A stretch of DNA of 64,000 nt from contig NZ_JAGTIS010000001.1 in assembly GCF_018704125.1 (NCBI RefSeq), forward strand, positions 62,001-126,000. The letters are read 5' to 3'. Shown piece by piece: positions 10,041-18,934 of this stretch (position 1 is its first letter; every line of letters begins with the position of its first letter). The notes under the pieces were generated by a model. It saw only the letters and a list, made by a program, of their open reading frames with translations. It ran no database searches and was not told the origin of the DNA. Origin of the DNA: Metapseudomonas boanensis. GTDB taxonomy: Bacteria > Pseudomonadota > Gammaproteobacteria > Pseudomonadales > Pseudomonadaceae. A program made the position numbers and the translations under genes.

Positions 10041-12149
10041 ATGACCAAGACCCTTCACCACCGTGCGTGCCATCTCTGCGAGGCCATCTGCGGCCTGACC
10101 ATTGAGACTGAAGACCAGCCAGGCGGAAGCCGTCGCATCCTCTCCATCAAGGGGGATGCTCAGGACAGCTTCAGTCGTGGCCATATCTGCCCCAAGGCCG
10201 TGGCCCTGCAGGACATCCAGAATGACCCCGACCGCATTCGTCAGCCCATGCTCCGCGCTGGCAGCGAATGGCTGCCCATCGAGTGGGATGAGGCCTTTGC
10301 CCTGGCGGCCGAGCGCCTGGCCGATATTCAGTCGCGTCATGGCAACAACGCTGTAGCTGTCTACCAGGGCAACCCCAGCGTCCACAACTATGGGTTGATG
10401 ACGCACAGTAACTATTTCCTCGGCCTCTTGAAGACGCGCAGTCGATTCTCGGCCACCTCCGTGGATCAGTTGCCCCATCACCTGACCAGCTTGCAGATGT
10501 ATGGCCACGGTCTGTTGATCCCGATTCCTGACATCGACCATACCCAGTTCATGCTGATTCTGGGCGGCAATCCCTTGGCGTCCAACGGCAGCATCATGAC
10601 CGTGCCCGATGTGGAAAAGCGCCTCAAGGCGCTGCAAGCACGGGGCGGCAAGCTGGTGGTGGTGGACCCGCGTCGGAGCGAGACTGCCGCGATGGCCGAC
10701 CAGCACCTGTTTGTTCGGCCGGGCCAGGACGCAGCGCTGCTCTTTGGGCTGCTCAATACCCTTTTCGAGGAAAATCTGGGGCGCACCAGCCATCTGCCGA
10801 CAGAGGGGCTGGAGGTGGTGCGCAAGTCCATCGCCGCGTTTACGCCCGAAGCCATGGAGCGGCGTTGCGGGATTCCAGCGCAGCAGATTCGTCAGCTGGC
10901 CCGAGAGTTTGCCGCCGCCGACAGTGCGGTCTGCTATGGCCGCATGGGTGTGTCCACCCAGGTTTTTGGCAGTCTTTGCCAGTGGCTGATCCAGTTGATC
11001 AACCTGGTGACCGGGAACCTCGACCGTGTAGGCGGGGCCTTGTGCACGGAACCCGCCGTGGATCTGGTGGCCAGCACTTCAGGAGGGCACTTCAACCGCT
11101 GGCAGAGCCGGGTATCCGGCTTGCCCGAATACGGAGGCGAGCTGCCGGTGGCGGCCCTTGCGGAAGAGATGCTGACGCCTGGCGAGGGGCAGATTCGTGC
11201 GCTGGTCACGGTCGCCGGCAACCCCGTGCTGTCCACGCCAAACGGGCGGCAGCTCGAACAGGCCCTCGACGGGTTGGAGTTCATGGTCAGCATTGACCTC
11301 TACATCAACGAAACCACGCGGTACGCCGACCTGATCCTCCCGCCGACGGCGCCGCTGGAGCACGAGCACTACGACACCACGTTCAATGTCTTCGCTGTGC
11401 GCAACGTCACCCGCTTCAATGAGGCGGTGCTGGCCAAACCGGTGGGCGCTCTTCATGACTGGGAGATATTCGTCGGACTGGCCAAGGCCTTCGCGGCGAA
11501 AACAGGGGCCGCGCTCAAGCCCACGTTAGCTCCGGAGCAGATGATCGACCTGGGGCTGCGGGCTGGTGCCTATGGCGATAGGTCCGAGCTCGGACTTTCG
11601 CTGGCGCGCTTGCGCGACTATCCACATGGGATCGACCTTGGTCCGCTGAAGGCCAACCTCGGCGGGCGGCTGAAAACAACTGCTGGCAAGGTTGAAGCAG
11701 CACCGATGATTTTCCTCGATGACCTCCAGCGCTTTTCTGCTCAGGAGATACCGAAGGAGGGCGAACTGGTCCTGATCGGACGCCGCCATGTCCGCAGCAA
11801 CAACTCCTGGATGCACAACTACCACCGCCTGGTTAAGGGCAAACCGAGGCACCAGTTGCTGATGAATCCTCGGGATCTGGAGTCTCGTGGCCTGGTCGAC
11901 GGACAGCGAGTGCGGGTGCGATCACGCGTTGGCACGATCGAGGTCGAGGTGGGCGCCAGCGACGACATGATGCTGGGCGTCGTCAGTCTGCCTCACGGTT
12001 GGGGCCATGCGCGGCCCGGTGTGCGCATGGCGATTGCCAGCGAACAGCCCGGGGCCAGCGCCAACGACCTGACCGACGAGCGCCAGCTGGACGCCATCTC
12101 GGGGAACGCGGCACTCAATGGCGTGCCGGTTGAAGTCGTGGCTGCGTGA
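10041..12149 (+). CDS. Molybdopterin-dependent oxidoreductase, single-subunit
   Basis: This 702-residue protein belongs to the DMSO reductase superfamily of bis-MGD molybdoenzymes. An N-terminal [4Fe-4S] site is formed by C10-x2-C13-x3-C17 and C50 (HICPK). Then come the cofactor-binding lobes (GNPLASNGS, GNPVLSTPNG, then ETTRYADLILPP near the middle) and the C-terminal MGD-binding domain (LIGRRHVRSNNSWMHN, LPHGWGH). No Tat signal is visible, so it is probably cytoplasmic. No partner Fe-S or membrane subunit lies nearby, so the physiological substrate and electron partner are unknown. It precedes grxD by 92 nt. Confidence 0.88.
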   Translation: MTKTLHHRACHLCEAICGLTIETEDQPGGSRRILSIKGDAQDSFSRGHICPKAVALQDIQNDPDRIRQPMLRAGSEWLPIEWDEAFALAAERLADIQSRHGNNAVAVYQGNPSVHNYGLMTHSNYFLGLLKTRSRFSATSVDQLPHHLTSLQMYGHGLLIPIPDIDHTQFMLILGGNPLASNGSIMTVPDVEKRLKALQARGGKLVVVDPRRSETAAMADQHLFVRPGQDAALLFGLLNTLFEENLGRTSHLPTEGLEVVRKSIAAFTPEAMERRCGIPAQQIRQLAREFAAADSAVCYGRMGVSTQVFGSLCQWLIQLINLVTGNLDRVGGALCTEPAVDLVASTSGGHFNRWQSRVSGLPEYGGELPVAALAEEMLTPGEGQIRALVTVAGNPVLSTPNGRQLEQALDGLEFMVSIDLYINETTRYADLILPPTAPLEHEHYDTTFNVFAVRNVTRFNEAVLAKPVGALHDWEIFVGLAKAFAAKTGAALKPTLAPEQMIDLGLRAGAYGDRSELGLSLARLRDYPHGIDLGPLKANLGGRLKTTAGKVEAAPMIFLDDLQRFSAQEIPKEGELVLIGRRHVRSNNSWMHNYHRLVKGKPRHQLLMNPRDLESRGLVDGQRVRVRSRVGTIEVEVGASDDMMLGVVSLPHGWGHARPGVRMAIASEQPGASANDLTDERQLDAISGNAALNGVPVEVVAA

Positions 12150-12241
12150 GATGAGGGAAGACCGAGCGACAGGCTCGGCTTTCCGATACAATGCCGCCAT
12201 CCAGCCGACTCGACAGTCGGAAAGTTCAGCTGAGGTGCCCA

Positions 12242-12568
12242 ATGGATATCATCGAAACCATCAAAGAGCAGATCGCCAACAACACTGTCCTGCTGTACAT
12301 GAAAGGCTCGCCGAATGCACCGCAGTGCGGCTTTTCCGCCCGCGCCGCGCAAGTCCTGATGGCTTGCGGTGAGAAGTTCGCCTACGTCGACATCCTGCAG
12401 AATCCGGAGATTCGTGCGAACCTGCCGAAGTACGGGAACTGGCCGACTTTCCCGCAACTGTGGGTAAGCGGTGAACTGGTTGGCGGCAGCGACATCATGA
12501 CCGAGATGTTCGAGAAGGGTGAGCTGCAACAACTGATCAAGGATGCCGTGAGCCAGGCCAGCGCCTGA
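12242..12568 (+). CDS. grxD: Monothiol glutaredoxin GrxD
   Basis: Grx4-type monothiol glutaredoxins bind a glutathione-ligated [2Fe-2S] cluster and deliver it in Fe-S assembly and iron sensing. The 108-residue protein has the defining CGFS motif at residues 29-32, plus NWPTFPQLWV and GGSDIMTEM, the glutathione-binding segments. The ATG at 12242 (MDIIETIKEQI) is chosen over an upstream frame start at 12191. The gene is followed by a strong terminator and then convergent bfrB-bfd, giving an iron-handling neighbourhood. Confidence 0.97.
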   Translation: MDIIETIKEQIANNTVLLYMKGSPNAPQCGFSARAAQVLMACGEKFAYVDILQNPEIRANLPKYGNWPTFPQLWVSGELVGGSDIMTEMFEKGELQQLIKDAVSQASA

Positions 12569-12587
12569 TCCGTCCCCTGATTGAAAT

Positions 12588-12618
12588 AGCCCCGCGAAAT
12601 GCGGGGCTGTTTTTTTTG
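12588..12618 (+). terminator. Rho-independent terminator of grxD
   Basis: An 8-bp stem AGCCCCGC / GCGGGGCT with a GAAAT loop is followed by eight Ts after one G. This is a classic intrinsic terminator. Confidence 0.9.
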
Positions 12619-12653
12619 TGGGCCTGGGACGAACTGGCAAGACCGCCGTGATC

Positions 12654-12687
12654 AATAAGAAGCCCCGCAATAGCGGGGCTTCTTATT
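12654..12687 (-). terminator. Long hairpin downstream of bfrB
   Basis: A perfect 15-bp stem with a 4-nt loop has its AT-rich outer part (AATAAGAA / TTCTTATT) forming the U-containing arm in either direction. It lies 11 nt beyond the bfrB stop and faces the grxD terminator, with which it shares the AGCCCCGC core. Confidence 0.75.
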
Positions 12688-12697
12688 GGGGACTGAT

Positions 12698-13168
12698 TCA
12701 TTCGTCCATCTGGGACTGCAGGTAGTTTTCCAGGCCGACTTTCTCGATCAGGCCCAGCTGGGTTTCCAGCCAGTCGATGTGCTCTTCCTCGGACTCCAGG
12801 ATCTCTTCCAGCAACTCGCGGCTGCCGTAGTCGCCGACGCTTTCGCAGTAGGCGATGGCGGCTTTCAAGTCAGGCACAGCGTGCTGTTCAAGCTTGAGGT
12901 CGCAGGTCAGCATTTCCTTGGTGTTCTCACCGACCAGGAGTTTGCCAAGGTCCTGGAGGTTGGGGAGGCCTTCGAGAAAGAGAATGCGCTTGATCAGCTT
13001 GTCCGCATGCTTCATCTCGTCGATGGACTCTTTGTACTCGTGCTCACCCAGCTTGTTCAGACCCCAGTCTTCGTACATGCGGGCGTGCAGGAAGTATTGG
13101 TTGATCGCAACAAGCTCGTTCCCGAGGATCTTGTTGAGATGTTGGATGACTTTCTTGTCGCCTTTCAT
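12698..13168 (-). CDS. bfrB: Bacterioferritin BfrB
   Basis: BfrB forms the 24-subunit haem-containing iron-storage shell. Ferroxidase ligands are evident: Glu18 ([13 protein letters not shown]), Glu51 and His54 (IDEMKHAD) and the later ESEEEHID segment. The haem axial ligand Met52 is present, which separates bacterioferritin from plain ferritin. Length is 156 residues against 158 for P. aeruginosa BfrB from memory. The ATG at 13168 ([11 protein letters not shown]) is preferred over 13183 because AGGA lies 8 nt upstream. It lies downstream of bfd, its reductive partner, separated by a terminator. Confidence 0.96.
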   Translation of the reverse strand: MKGDKKVIQHLNKILGNELVAINQYFLHARMYEDWGLNKLGEHEYKESIDEMKHADKLIKRILFLEGLPNLQDLGKLLVGENTKEMLTCDLKLEQHAVPDLKAAIAYCESVGDYGSRELLEEILESEEEHIDWLETQLGLIEKVGLENYLQSQMDE

Positions 13169-13323
13169 GTGGAGTCCTGCCATATGGAAGTAGGGAAACC
13201 ATTGGATTCTGGTAGCCGGTAGTCATCCTGTCAAATCTAAGCTATTGAAATTTAAATGAATTTGAATGTGAATAAGAACGTTTAAATTCCACATTTGACC
13301 AGTAAATAGTTGAAAAATAGGCA

Positions 13324-13354
13324 TAAAAAAACCGGACGCCAGGTCCGGTTTTCG
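13324..13354 (-). terminator. Terminator of bfd
   Basis: Read on the minus strand, a 9-bp stem (AAACCGGAC / GTCCGGTTT) with a 5-nt loop is followed by a T-rich tract. It separates bfd from bfrB. Confidence 0.85.
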
Positions 13355-13369
13355 TGTGTGCCGTAGATG

Positions 13370-13588
13370 TCAGGCGACCGCATAGCTCGCTGGATAAGCG
13401 AGGGCGGCCTGGCTGCTTTGCACCTCGGCCAGAGTTTCTTTCACCACTTGCTTGGCCAGGCAGGCGCACTTGCCGCACTGAGTGCCTACTTCAAGCGTAT
13501 TACGCACCTCACGATAGCTGCAGCAGCCCTCGTAGATGGCATCGCGAATTTGACCGTCAGTGACACCTAGACAGAGACAGACGTACAT
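13370..13588 (-). CDS. bfd: Bacterioferritin-associated ferredoxin Bfd
   Basis: Bfd is a small [2Fe-2S] ferredoxin that docks on BfrB and reduces the stored ferric mineral to release iron. The 72-residue protein has the four ligands Cys4, Cys6, Cys38 and Cys41, exactly the spacing known for P. aeruginosa Bfd. It is transcribed toward bfrB and has a Fur-regulated promoter, so it should be induced in iron starvation when stored iron is needed. The ATG at 13588 is the only sensible start. Confidence 0.97.
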   Translation of the reverse strand: MYVCLCLGVTDGQIRDAIYEGCCSYREVRNTLEVGTQCGKCACLAKQVVKETLAEVQSSQAALAYPASYAVA

Positions 13589-13624
13589 GGCGACTCAAGG
13601 CTCGGTAGTGATTTGATGGGAGCG

Positions 13625-13653
13625 ATACTAATAGTAATGAGAATGATTGTCAA
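13625..13653 (-). promoter_or_regulatory. bfd promoter with Fur box
   Basis: On the minus strand, TTGACA (13648-13653) and TAGTAT (13625-13630) are spaced by 17 nt, a near-ideal sigma-70 promoter. The 19-mer at 13633-13651 matches the canonical Fur box at 14 of 19 positions and fills the spacer, so ferric Fur should block transcription. Confidence 0.8.
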
Positions 13654-13870
13654 AACAATGATGAAAGACCCGAGTTAGACAGTGCCGAGAGGGAAATATC
13701 CGGCGGGTTTCAGGCAATGGCCGAGAAGTCGAAAGCGGTGGGCGCTGCCATAAACGGGAGTGTATGATTGCGGGTCCTTGTGTTCCCGGGTGTCATCGCG
13801 TGGCCACATTCAAGGGCCAGGCTTTGTTCCCGACCTTCAACTTATTCCTCATGACAACAGGAGACATGGA

Positions 13871-14473
13871 ATGAGCGTACTCGTAGGCAAGCAGGCTCCG
13901 GACTTCACCGTCGCCGCGGTACTGGGCAATGGCGAAATCGTAGAGAACTTCACCCTGTCCTCGGCCATCAAGGGCAAATACGGCCTGGTGTTCTTCTACC
14001 CGCTGGACTTCACCTTCGTATGCCCGTCCGAGCTGATCGCTCTGGACCACCGCATCCCCGAGTTCCAGGCCCGTGGCGTGGAAGTGATCGGCGTGTCCAT
14101 CGACTCCCACTTCACCCACAACGCCTGGCGTAACACCCCGGTGGACAAGGGCGGTATCGGCCCGGTCAAGTACACCCTGGCTGCTGACATGAAGCACGAC
14201 ATCGCCAAGGCCTATGACGTCGAGTCCGAAGGTGGCGTGGCTTACCGCGGTGCTTTCCTGATCGACAAGAACGGCGTGGTGCGTTCCCAGATCGTCAACG
14301 ACCTGCCGCTGGGCCGTAACATGGATGAGCTGCTGCGTCTGGTCGATGCCCTGCAATTCACCGAAGAGCACGGCGAAGTTTGCCCGGCCAACTGGAAGAA
14401 AGGCGATAAAGGCATGACCGCTTCGCCGGAGGGCGTTGCCAAGTATCTGGCCGAGAACGCCAGCAGCCTGTAA
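13871..14473 (+). CDS. Typical 2-Cys peroxiredoxin (AhpC/TSA family)
   Basis: This thiol peroxidase reduces hydrogen peroxide, alkyl hydroperoxides or peroxynitrite. The 200-residue sequence has the peroxidatic Cys51 in DFTFVCPSE and the resolving Cys171 in GEVCPANW, the typical two-Cys arrangement. The ATG at 13871 follows an AGGAG box; the longer frame starting at 13760 is not conserved in character. No dedicated AhpF-like reductase is adjacent. It sits next to the Bfr/Bfd iron module, consistent with defence against iron-driven oxidative stress. Confidence 0.95.
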   Translation: MSVLVGKQAPDFTVAAVLGNGEIVENFTLSSAIKGKYGLVFFYPLDFTFVCPSELIALDHRIPEFQARGVEVIGVSIDSHFTHNAWRNTPVDKGGIGPVKYTLAADMKHDIAKAYDVESEGGVAYRGAFLIDKNGVVRSQIVNDLPLGRNMDELLRLVDALQFTEEHGEVCPANWKKGDKGMTASPEGVAKYLAENASSL

Positions 14474-14495
14474 GGCTCTGCGTCAATCGCCCAAG

Positions 14496-14523
14496 AAAAA
14501 GCCCGGCTGATGCCGGGCTTTTT
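14496..14523. terminator. Bidirectional terminator between peroxiredoxin gene and rnt
   Basis: A stem GCCCGGC / GCCGGGC with a TGAT loop is flanked by five As on one side and Ts on the other, so it can serve both convergent genes. Confidence 0.85.
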
Positions 14524-14539
14524 CATGTCTGGGTTTTTC

Positions 14540-14588
14540 GTAGGAGCGAGCTTGCTCGCGAATGTTCGCCGGCAAGCGGGCCCCTACG
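14540..14588. repeat. REP element with degenerate inverted partner
   Basis: It begins GTAGGAGCGAGCTTGCTCGC, the common Pseudomonas REP core. An imperfect inverted copy ending in CCCCTAC follows. It lies between convergent genes, which is usual for REP elements. Confidence 0.8.
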
Positions 14589-14603
14589 GAGGACGCGGTG
14601 GGG

Positions 14604-15278
14604 TCAGTCGTAATCTTCCATCCAGCCGCCCATCTCCTTCCAACGGTTGACGATGCCGCAGAACAGCTCGGCGGTCTTCTCGGTGTCGTAACGGGCTGAG
14701 TGCGCTTCTCGGCCGTCGAACTCGATGCCGGCGGCCTGGCAGGCTTTTGCCAGGACAGTCTGGCCATAGGCAAGACCGGCCAGGGTGGCCGTGTCGAAGC
14801 TCGAGAACGGGTGGAACGGGTTGCGCTTGATGCCGGTACGCAGAACCGCTGCGTTGAGGAAGCCGAGGTCGAAACTGCTGTTGTGGCCGACCAGGATCGC
14901 CCGCTTGCAGCCGTTGGCCTTGATCGACTTGCGCAGGCCACGGAAGATTTCGGTCAGCGCGTGCTCCTCGGTTACCGCCATGCGCAGCGGATGATCCAGC
15001 TTGATACCGGTGAACTCCAGTGCCGCCTGTTCGATGTTGGCGCCTTCGAATGGCTCGACGCGGAAGAAATGCGTGTGATCCGGGTAGAGAAACCCTTGCT
15101 CATCCATCGCCACGGTAGTCGCGGCGATCTCCAGCAGGGCATCGGTGGCGGCGTTGAAGCCCCCGGTCTCGACGTCCACCACCACGGGCAGGTAGCCACG
15201 GAATCGCGCAGCCATGGGATGGCGCGGCCCGGCTGGAAAGCTGACGTCGAGTTCGTCTTCGTAGAGGTCTTCGCTCAC
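14604..15278 (-). CDS. rnt: Ribonuclease T
   Basis: RNase T is a DEDDh 3'-5' exonuclease that trims the 3' ends of tRNA, 5S and 23S rRNA. Motifs are VDVETGGFN (ExoI), GHNSSFD (ExoII) and [10 protein letters not shown] (ExoIII with catalytic His). A GTG at 15278 is the likely start: it overlaps the pyrC stop as GTGA and gives a 224-residue protein ([10 protein letters not shown]...), matching the family. The ATG at 15302 would lengthen it by 8 residues inside pyrC. Confidence 0.94.
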   Translation of the reverse strand: MSEDLYEDELDVSFPAGPRHPMAARFRGYLPVVVDVETGGFNAATDALLEIAATTVAMDEQGFLYPDHTHFFRVEPFEGANIEQAALEFTGIKLDHPLRMAVTEEHALTEIFRGLRKSIKANGCKRAILVGHNSSFDLGFLNAAVLRTGIKRNPFHPFSSFDTATLAGLAYGQTVLAKACQAAGIEFDGREAHSARYDTEKTAELFCGIVNRWKEMGGWMEDYD

Positions 15279-16321
15279 GCTTTCTCCTCCAGCAGACGCC
15301 AACGCAGCGTCTCGCCAGCGCGCAGCGGAACTACGCTTTGCTCACCGAGGGGCAGGGTGGCGGGGGCGGTCCATTCTTCGCGAATCAGGGTGATGTGGTC
15401 GGTATTACGCGGCAAACCGTAGAAGTCGGGGCCATGCATGCTCGCAAAGGCTTCCAGTTTGTCCAGCGCGTTACGCTGCTCGAAGGCTTCGGCATAGAGC
15501 TCGATAGCCGCATAGGCGGTGTAGCAGCCGGCGCAGCCACAGGCGGCTTCCTTGGCCTGCTTGGCGTGTGGTGCCGAGTCGGTACCAAGGAAGAACTTCG
15601 TGCTGCCACTGGTGGCCGCGTCGAGGAGGGCTTCCTGGTGCACGTTGCGCTTGAGGATCGGCAAGCAGTAGAAGTGCGGGCGAATGCCCCCGACCAGCAT
15701 GTGGTTGCGGTTGTACAGCAGATGATGGGCGGTGATGGTGGCCGCAACGTTGGTCGAGGCGCTATTCACGAACTGCACCGCATCGCTGGTGGTGATGTGC
15801 TCGAACACCACTTTCAGCGTCGGGAAGCGCTCGACCACGCGACGCAGATGCTCGTCGATGAACACCTTCTCACGGTCGAACACGTCGATTTCGCCACGGG
15901 TCACTTCGCCGTGCACCAGCAGGAGCATACCTACTTCGGCCATGGCTTCCAGGGCCGGGAAGATCTTGTCGATGCTGGTGACGCCGGAGTCCGAGTTGGT
16001 GGTCGCGCCCGCCGGGTAGAGCTTGGCTGCATGGATGAAGCCGGAGGCCTTGGCCGCGCGGATGTCCTCAGGGCTGGTGCGGTCGGTGAGGTAGAGCACC
16101 ATCAGCGGTTCGAAGCGGCTGCCGGCGGGGCGGGCGGCAAGAATGCGCTGACGGTAAGCGTCGGCTTCTTCGGCGTTTCGAACAGGGGGCACCAGGTTGG
16201 GCATGATGATGGCGCGGCCGAAAGTGCGGGCGGCATCTGCGACGGTATGGGCCAGCACGGCACCATCACGCAGGTGGATGTGCCAGTCGTCGGGACGCAG
16301 GAGGGTCAAACGGTCGGACAT
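15275..16321 (-). CDS. pyrC: Dihydroorotase PyrC
   Basis: PyrC is a zinc amidohydrolase that interconverts carbamoyl aspartate and dihydroorotate in pyrimidine synthesis. The 348-residue length and the sequence [10 protein letters not shown] with the metal-binding HxH pair place it in the class II, E. coli-like enzymes. The catalytic segment FLGTDSAPH, with the metal-binding Asp, is also present. It is translationally coupled to rnt through a 4-nt overlap, and diverges from motY. Confidence 0.97.
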   Translation of the reverse strand: MSDRLTLLRPDDWHIHLRDGAVLAHTVADAARTFGRAIIMPNLVPPVRNAEEADAYRQRILAARPAGSRFEPLMVLYLTDRTSPEDIRAAKASGFIHAAKLYPAGATTNSDSGVTSIDKIFPALEAMAEVGMLLLVHGEVTRGEIDVFDREKVFIDEHLRRVVERFPTLKVVFEHITTSDAVQFVNSASTNVAATITAHHLLYNRNHMLVGGIRPHFYCLPILKRNVHQEALLDAATSGSTKFFLGTDSAPHAKQAKEAACGCAGCYTAYAAIELYAEAFEQRNALDKLEAFASMHGPDFYGLPRNTDHITLIREEWTAPATLPLGEQSVVPLRAGETLRWRLLEEKA

Positions 16322-16476
16322 GAGGGGCTTCCAGGCGGGCAGAACTCGTCGTGCATGCTACCGGAAAAGGCAGGCAGGGGCACGCCGCGCTTGCGCCGCC
16401 GGGTATTTGGGCCTCAAGTTTTGCCCGTTGGCTCCGATAGCCCTCTGGAGTGCCGATTTTCTCCGTGGAGCCCGCC

Positions 16477-17460
16477 GTGCGTCAGCGCTACCTCGTCCTG
16501 CTCAGCTTGCTCGCCAGCCTGCCGGCCATGGCCATTACGTTCCAGACACGCTTGGAGAAGGTGGAGTGGAAGGTTGAAGGGGACAAGTTCGAGTGCCGCC
16601 TGTCGCAGCCCATTGCGGATTTCGGGGCTGGCGAGTTCGTGCGACGCGCCGGTGAGCAGGCGACGTTCCGGCTCAAGGCCAGGGAGCGTTGGCTAGGGGT
16701 AGGCTCCGCAACCCTCCTCGCGGCCGCGGCACCCTGGCAGCCCGGGCGAGGTGATATCAATCTGGGTGTCGTCAGCGTGGGTTCCGGTGAGGTGCCGTTC
16801 AACAGCTCGCAGCAGCAGGCTGGGCGCTTGCTCACCGGTTTGCTGGATGGGCGCAGCCCCGTTGTGCGACATCGGACGCTGCAGGGCGGCGAGTCCGTTG
16901 AGGTTCGCTTGCTGCCAGTGAAGTTCAAGCAGGCCTATCAGGAATATCTCGCCTGCACGGCCAAGCTGTTGCCGGTCAACTACGACCAGATCAAACGGGC
17001 CCAGATCGGTTTCCCGGGTGGCGGCGTCGATCTCGATGCCATGGGACAGGCAAAGTTGGAGATCATCGTCGACTTCATCAAGGCAGACCCCAGCGTGAAC
17101 CACATCGAAGTCGACGGGCATTCGGACAATAGTGGCAACCGCCTGACCAATCGCGACCTCTCACGGCGCCGGGCCCAGGCGGTGTCCGACTACCTGAAGG
17201 CCAATGGCATTCCTGGCGACCAGATCGTCATGCGCTTCCACGGCGAGCGTTACCCGCTAGCGTCGAACAGCAGCACGGGCAATCGTGCGAAGAACCGCCG
17301 GGTAACCATTCAGCTGTCCCGGGTGGAGGTACCCGCACAAGCGCCCGCCGCTGCTACCGAGGCCTTACCGGCACAACCTGCGGTGCCAGCCACTGATGCA
17401 GCGGCGGTGCGCGCTGGCGCAGCCCCGACTACCGTACCAACGGCTGGGGCAGGCGGCTGA
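16477..17460 (+). CDS. motY: Sodium-type flagellar T-ring protein MotY
   Basis: MotY forms the T ring of polar flagellar motors and anchors stator units to peptidoglycan. The 327-residue protein has a signal peptide (YLVLLSLLASLPAMA), an N-terminal MotY-specific domain and an OmpA-like peptidoglycan-binding domain (HIEVDGHSDNSGNR, NRAKNRRVTI) at about residues 190-285. The tail beyond residue 285 is Ala/Pro/Thr-rich. A GTG at 16477 with GGAG 6 nt upstream is preferred over the GTG at 16450. It is a single gene, divergent from pyrC. Confidence 0.92.
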   Translation: MRQRYLVLLSLLASLPAMAITFQTRLEKVEWKVEGDKFECRLSQPIADFGAGEFVRRAGEQATFRLKARERWLGVGSATLLAAAAPWQPGRGDINLGVVSVGSGEVPFNSSQQQAGRLLTGLLDGRSPVVRHRTLQGGESVEVRLLPVKFKQAYQEYLACTAKLLPVNYDQIKRAQIGFPGGGVDLDAMGQAKLEIIVDFIKADPSVNHIEVDGHSDNSGNRLTNRDLSRRRAQAVSDYLKANGIPGDQIVMRFHGERYPLASNSSTGNRAKNRRVTIQLSRVEVPAQAPAAATEALPAQPAVPATDAAAVRAGAAPTTVPTAGAGG

Positions 17461-17485
17461 CTCAAGTCGCGCCCTCGACATAAAC

Positions 17486-17523
17486 TGTCGCCTCGTCGTC
17501 ATAAGCTGTCGCGCCTCTATAAT
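17486..17523 (+). promoter_or_regulatory. argG promoter with tandem ArgR-type half-sites
   Basis: Two TGTCGC half-sites start at 17486 and 17507, in direct repeat with exactly 21 bp between them. The second fits TGTCGC-N8-AA fully. Its AA lies within a perfect TATAAT at 17518-17523, while the -35 position has no good match. The arrangement mirrors that at argF and suggests ArgR control. Confidence 0.65.
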
Positions 17524-17583
17524 TTGGCCGCCAGGGTCAGTAGAATCACGGGTTTTTCGTACAACCCCCGTGGAGTTGATGGC

Positions 17584-18801
17584 ATGGCGGACGTAAAGAA
17601 GGTTGTCCTGGCTTATTCCGGTGGCCTGGACACCTCGGTGATCCTCAAGTGGCTGCAAGATACCTATAACTGCGAAGTGGTGACCTTCACCGCTGACCTG
17701 GGTCAGGGCGAAGAGGTCGAGCCGGCCCGCGCCAAGGCACAGGCCATGGGCGTCAAGGAAATCTACATTGACGACCTGCGCGAAGAATTCGTCCGCGATT
17801 TCGTCTACCCGATGTTCCGCGCCAACACCGTCTACGAAGGCGAGTACCTGCTGGGCACCTCCATTGCCCGTCCGCTGATCGCCAAGCGTCTGATCGAGAT
17901 CGCCAACGAGACCGGCGCCGATGCCATCTCCCATGGCGCTACCGGCAAGGGTAACGACCAGGTACGTTTCGAGCTCGGCGCCTATGCGCTGAAGCCGGGC
18001 GTCAAGGTGATCGCTCCCTGGCGCGAGTGGGACCTGCTGTCCCGCGAGAAGCTCATGGACTACGCCGAAAAGCACGGTATCCCGATCGAGCGTCACGGCA
18101 AGAAAAAATCCCCGTACTCCATGGACGCCAACCTGCTGCACATCTCCTATGAAGGCGGCGTGCTGGAAGACACCTGGACCGAGCACGAAGAGGACATGTG
18201 GCGCTGGACCAAGTCTCCGGAAGCCGCGCCGAACACCCCGACCTACATCGAGCTGACCTACCGCGCCGGTGACATCGTTGCCATCGACGGCAAGGAAATG
18301 ACTCCGGCTCAGGTGCTGGCCGAGCTGAACCGCATCGGTGGCGAGAACGGCGTTGGCCGCCTCGACATCGTCGAGAACCGCTATGTCGGCATGAAGTCTC
18401 GTGGCTGCTACGAGACCCCCGGCGGCACCATCATGCTCAAGGCCCACCGCGCCATCGAGTCCATCACCCTGGATCGCGAAGTCGCGCACCTGAAAGACGA
18501 GCTGATGCCGAAGTACGCCAGCCTGATCTACACCGGTTACTGGTGGAGCCCGGAGCGTCTGATGCTGCAGCAGATGATCGATGCCTCCCAGGCCAACGTG
18601 AATGGTGTGGTGCGCCTGAAGCTGTACAAGGGCAACGTCATCGTGGTTGGCCGCAAGTCCGACGACTCCCTGTTCGACGCCAACATCGCCACCTTCGAGG
18701 ACGATGCCGGCGCCTACAACCAGGCCGATGCCGCGGGCTTCATCAAGCTCAACGCCCTGCGCATGCGCATTGCTGCGAACAAAGGCCGCAAGCTGTTCTG
18801 A
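17584..18801 (+). CDS. argG: Argininosuccinate synthase ArgG
   Basis: ArgG condenses citrulline and aspartate with ATP to give argininosuccinate. The 405-residue protein carries the N-type ATP pyrophosphatase P-loop AYSGGLDTS near residue 10 and the family signature [14 protein letters not shown]. The start at ATG 17584 ([14 protein letters not shown]) is clear. The preceding step, argF, lies 9 kb away, and both have similar operators. Confidence 0.98.
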   Translation: MADVKKVVLAYSGGLDTSVILKWLQDTYNCEVVTFTADLGQGEEVEPARAKAQAMGVKEIYIDDLREEFVRDFVYPMFRANTVYEGEYLLGTSIARPLIAKRLIEIANETGADAISHGATGKGNDQVRFELGAYALKPGVKVIAPWREWDLLSREKLMDYAEKHGIPIERHGKKKSPYSMDANLLHISYEGGVLEDTWTEHEEDMWRWTKSPEAAPNTPTYIELTYRAGDIVAIDGKEMTPAQVLAELNRIGGENGVGRLDIVENRYVGMKSRGCYETPGGTIMLKAHRAIESITLDREVAHLKDELMPKYASLIYTGYWWSPERLMLQQMIDASQANVNGVVRLKLYKGNVIVVGRKSDDSLFDANIATFEDDAGAYNQADAAGFIKLNALRMRIAANKGRKLF

Positions 18802-18810
18802 GCTGACTGA

Positions 18811-18879
18811 TGTAGGAGCGAGTTCCGCTCGCGAAGCTTTTGCTTTTACCCCGGTTCGCGAGCAAGCTCGTTCCTACAG
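18811..18879. repeat. REPIN: two inverted REP elements
   Basis: TGTAGGAGCGAGTTCCGCTCGCGAA on the left is followed, after about 19 nt, by an inverted copy ending in CTCGTTCCTACA. The pair forms a long stem between argG and its terminator. Confidence 0.85.
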
Positions 18880-18883
18880 GCAC

Positions 18884-18909
18884 AACCCCGGCCACGAGCC
18901 GGGGTTTTT
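18884..18909 (+). terminator. Rho-independent terminator after argG
   Basis: A 9-bp stem AACCCCGGC / GCCGGGGTT with a CACGA loop runs into a T-run. It ends just before the gloA ribosome binding site. Confidence 0.85.
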
Positions 18910-18934
18910 CTTTTAGCCAATGAGGAGAAGAACG

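Noticed and set aside
15338-16696. 452-codon plus-strand open frame
   Set aside because: It is opposite pyrC and runs into motY in another frame; composition is that of a shadow.
17486-17512. Start of a short repeat array (CRISPR-like)
   Set aside because: Only two 6-nt repeats 21 bp apart; the ArgR half-site explanation fits better.
17365-18489. 374-codon minus-strand open frame
   Set aside because: Antisense to argG; no motif seen.
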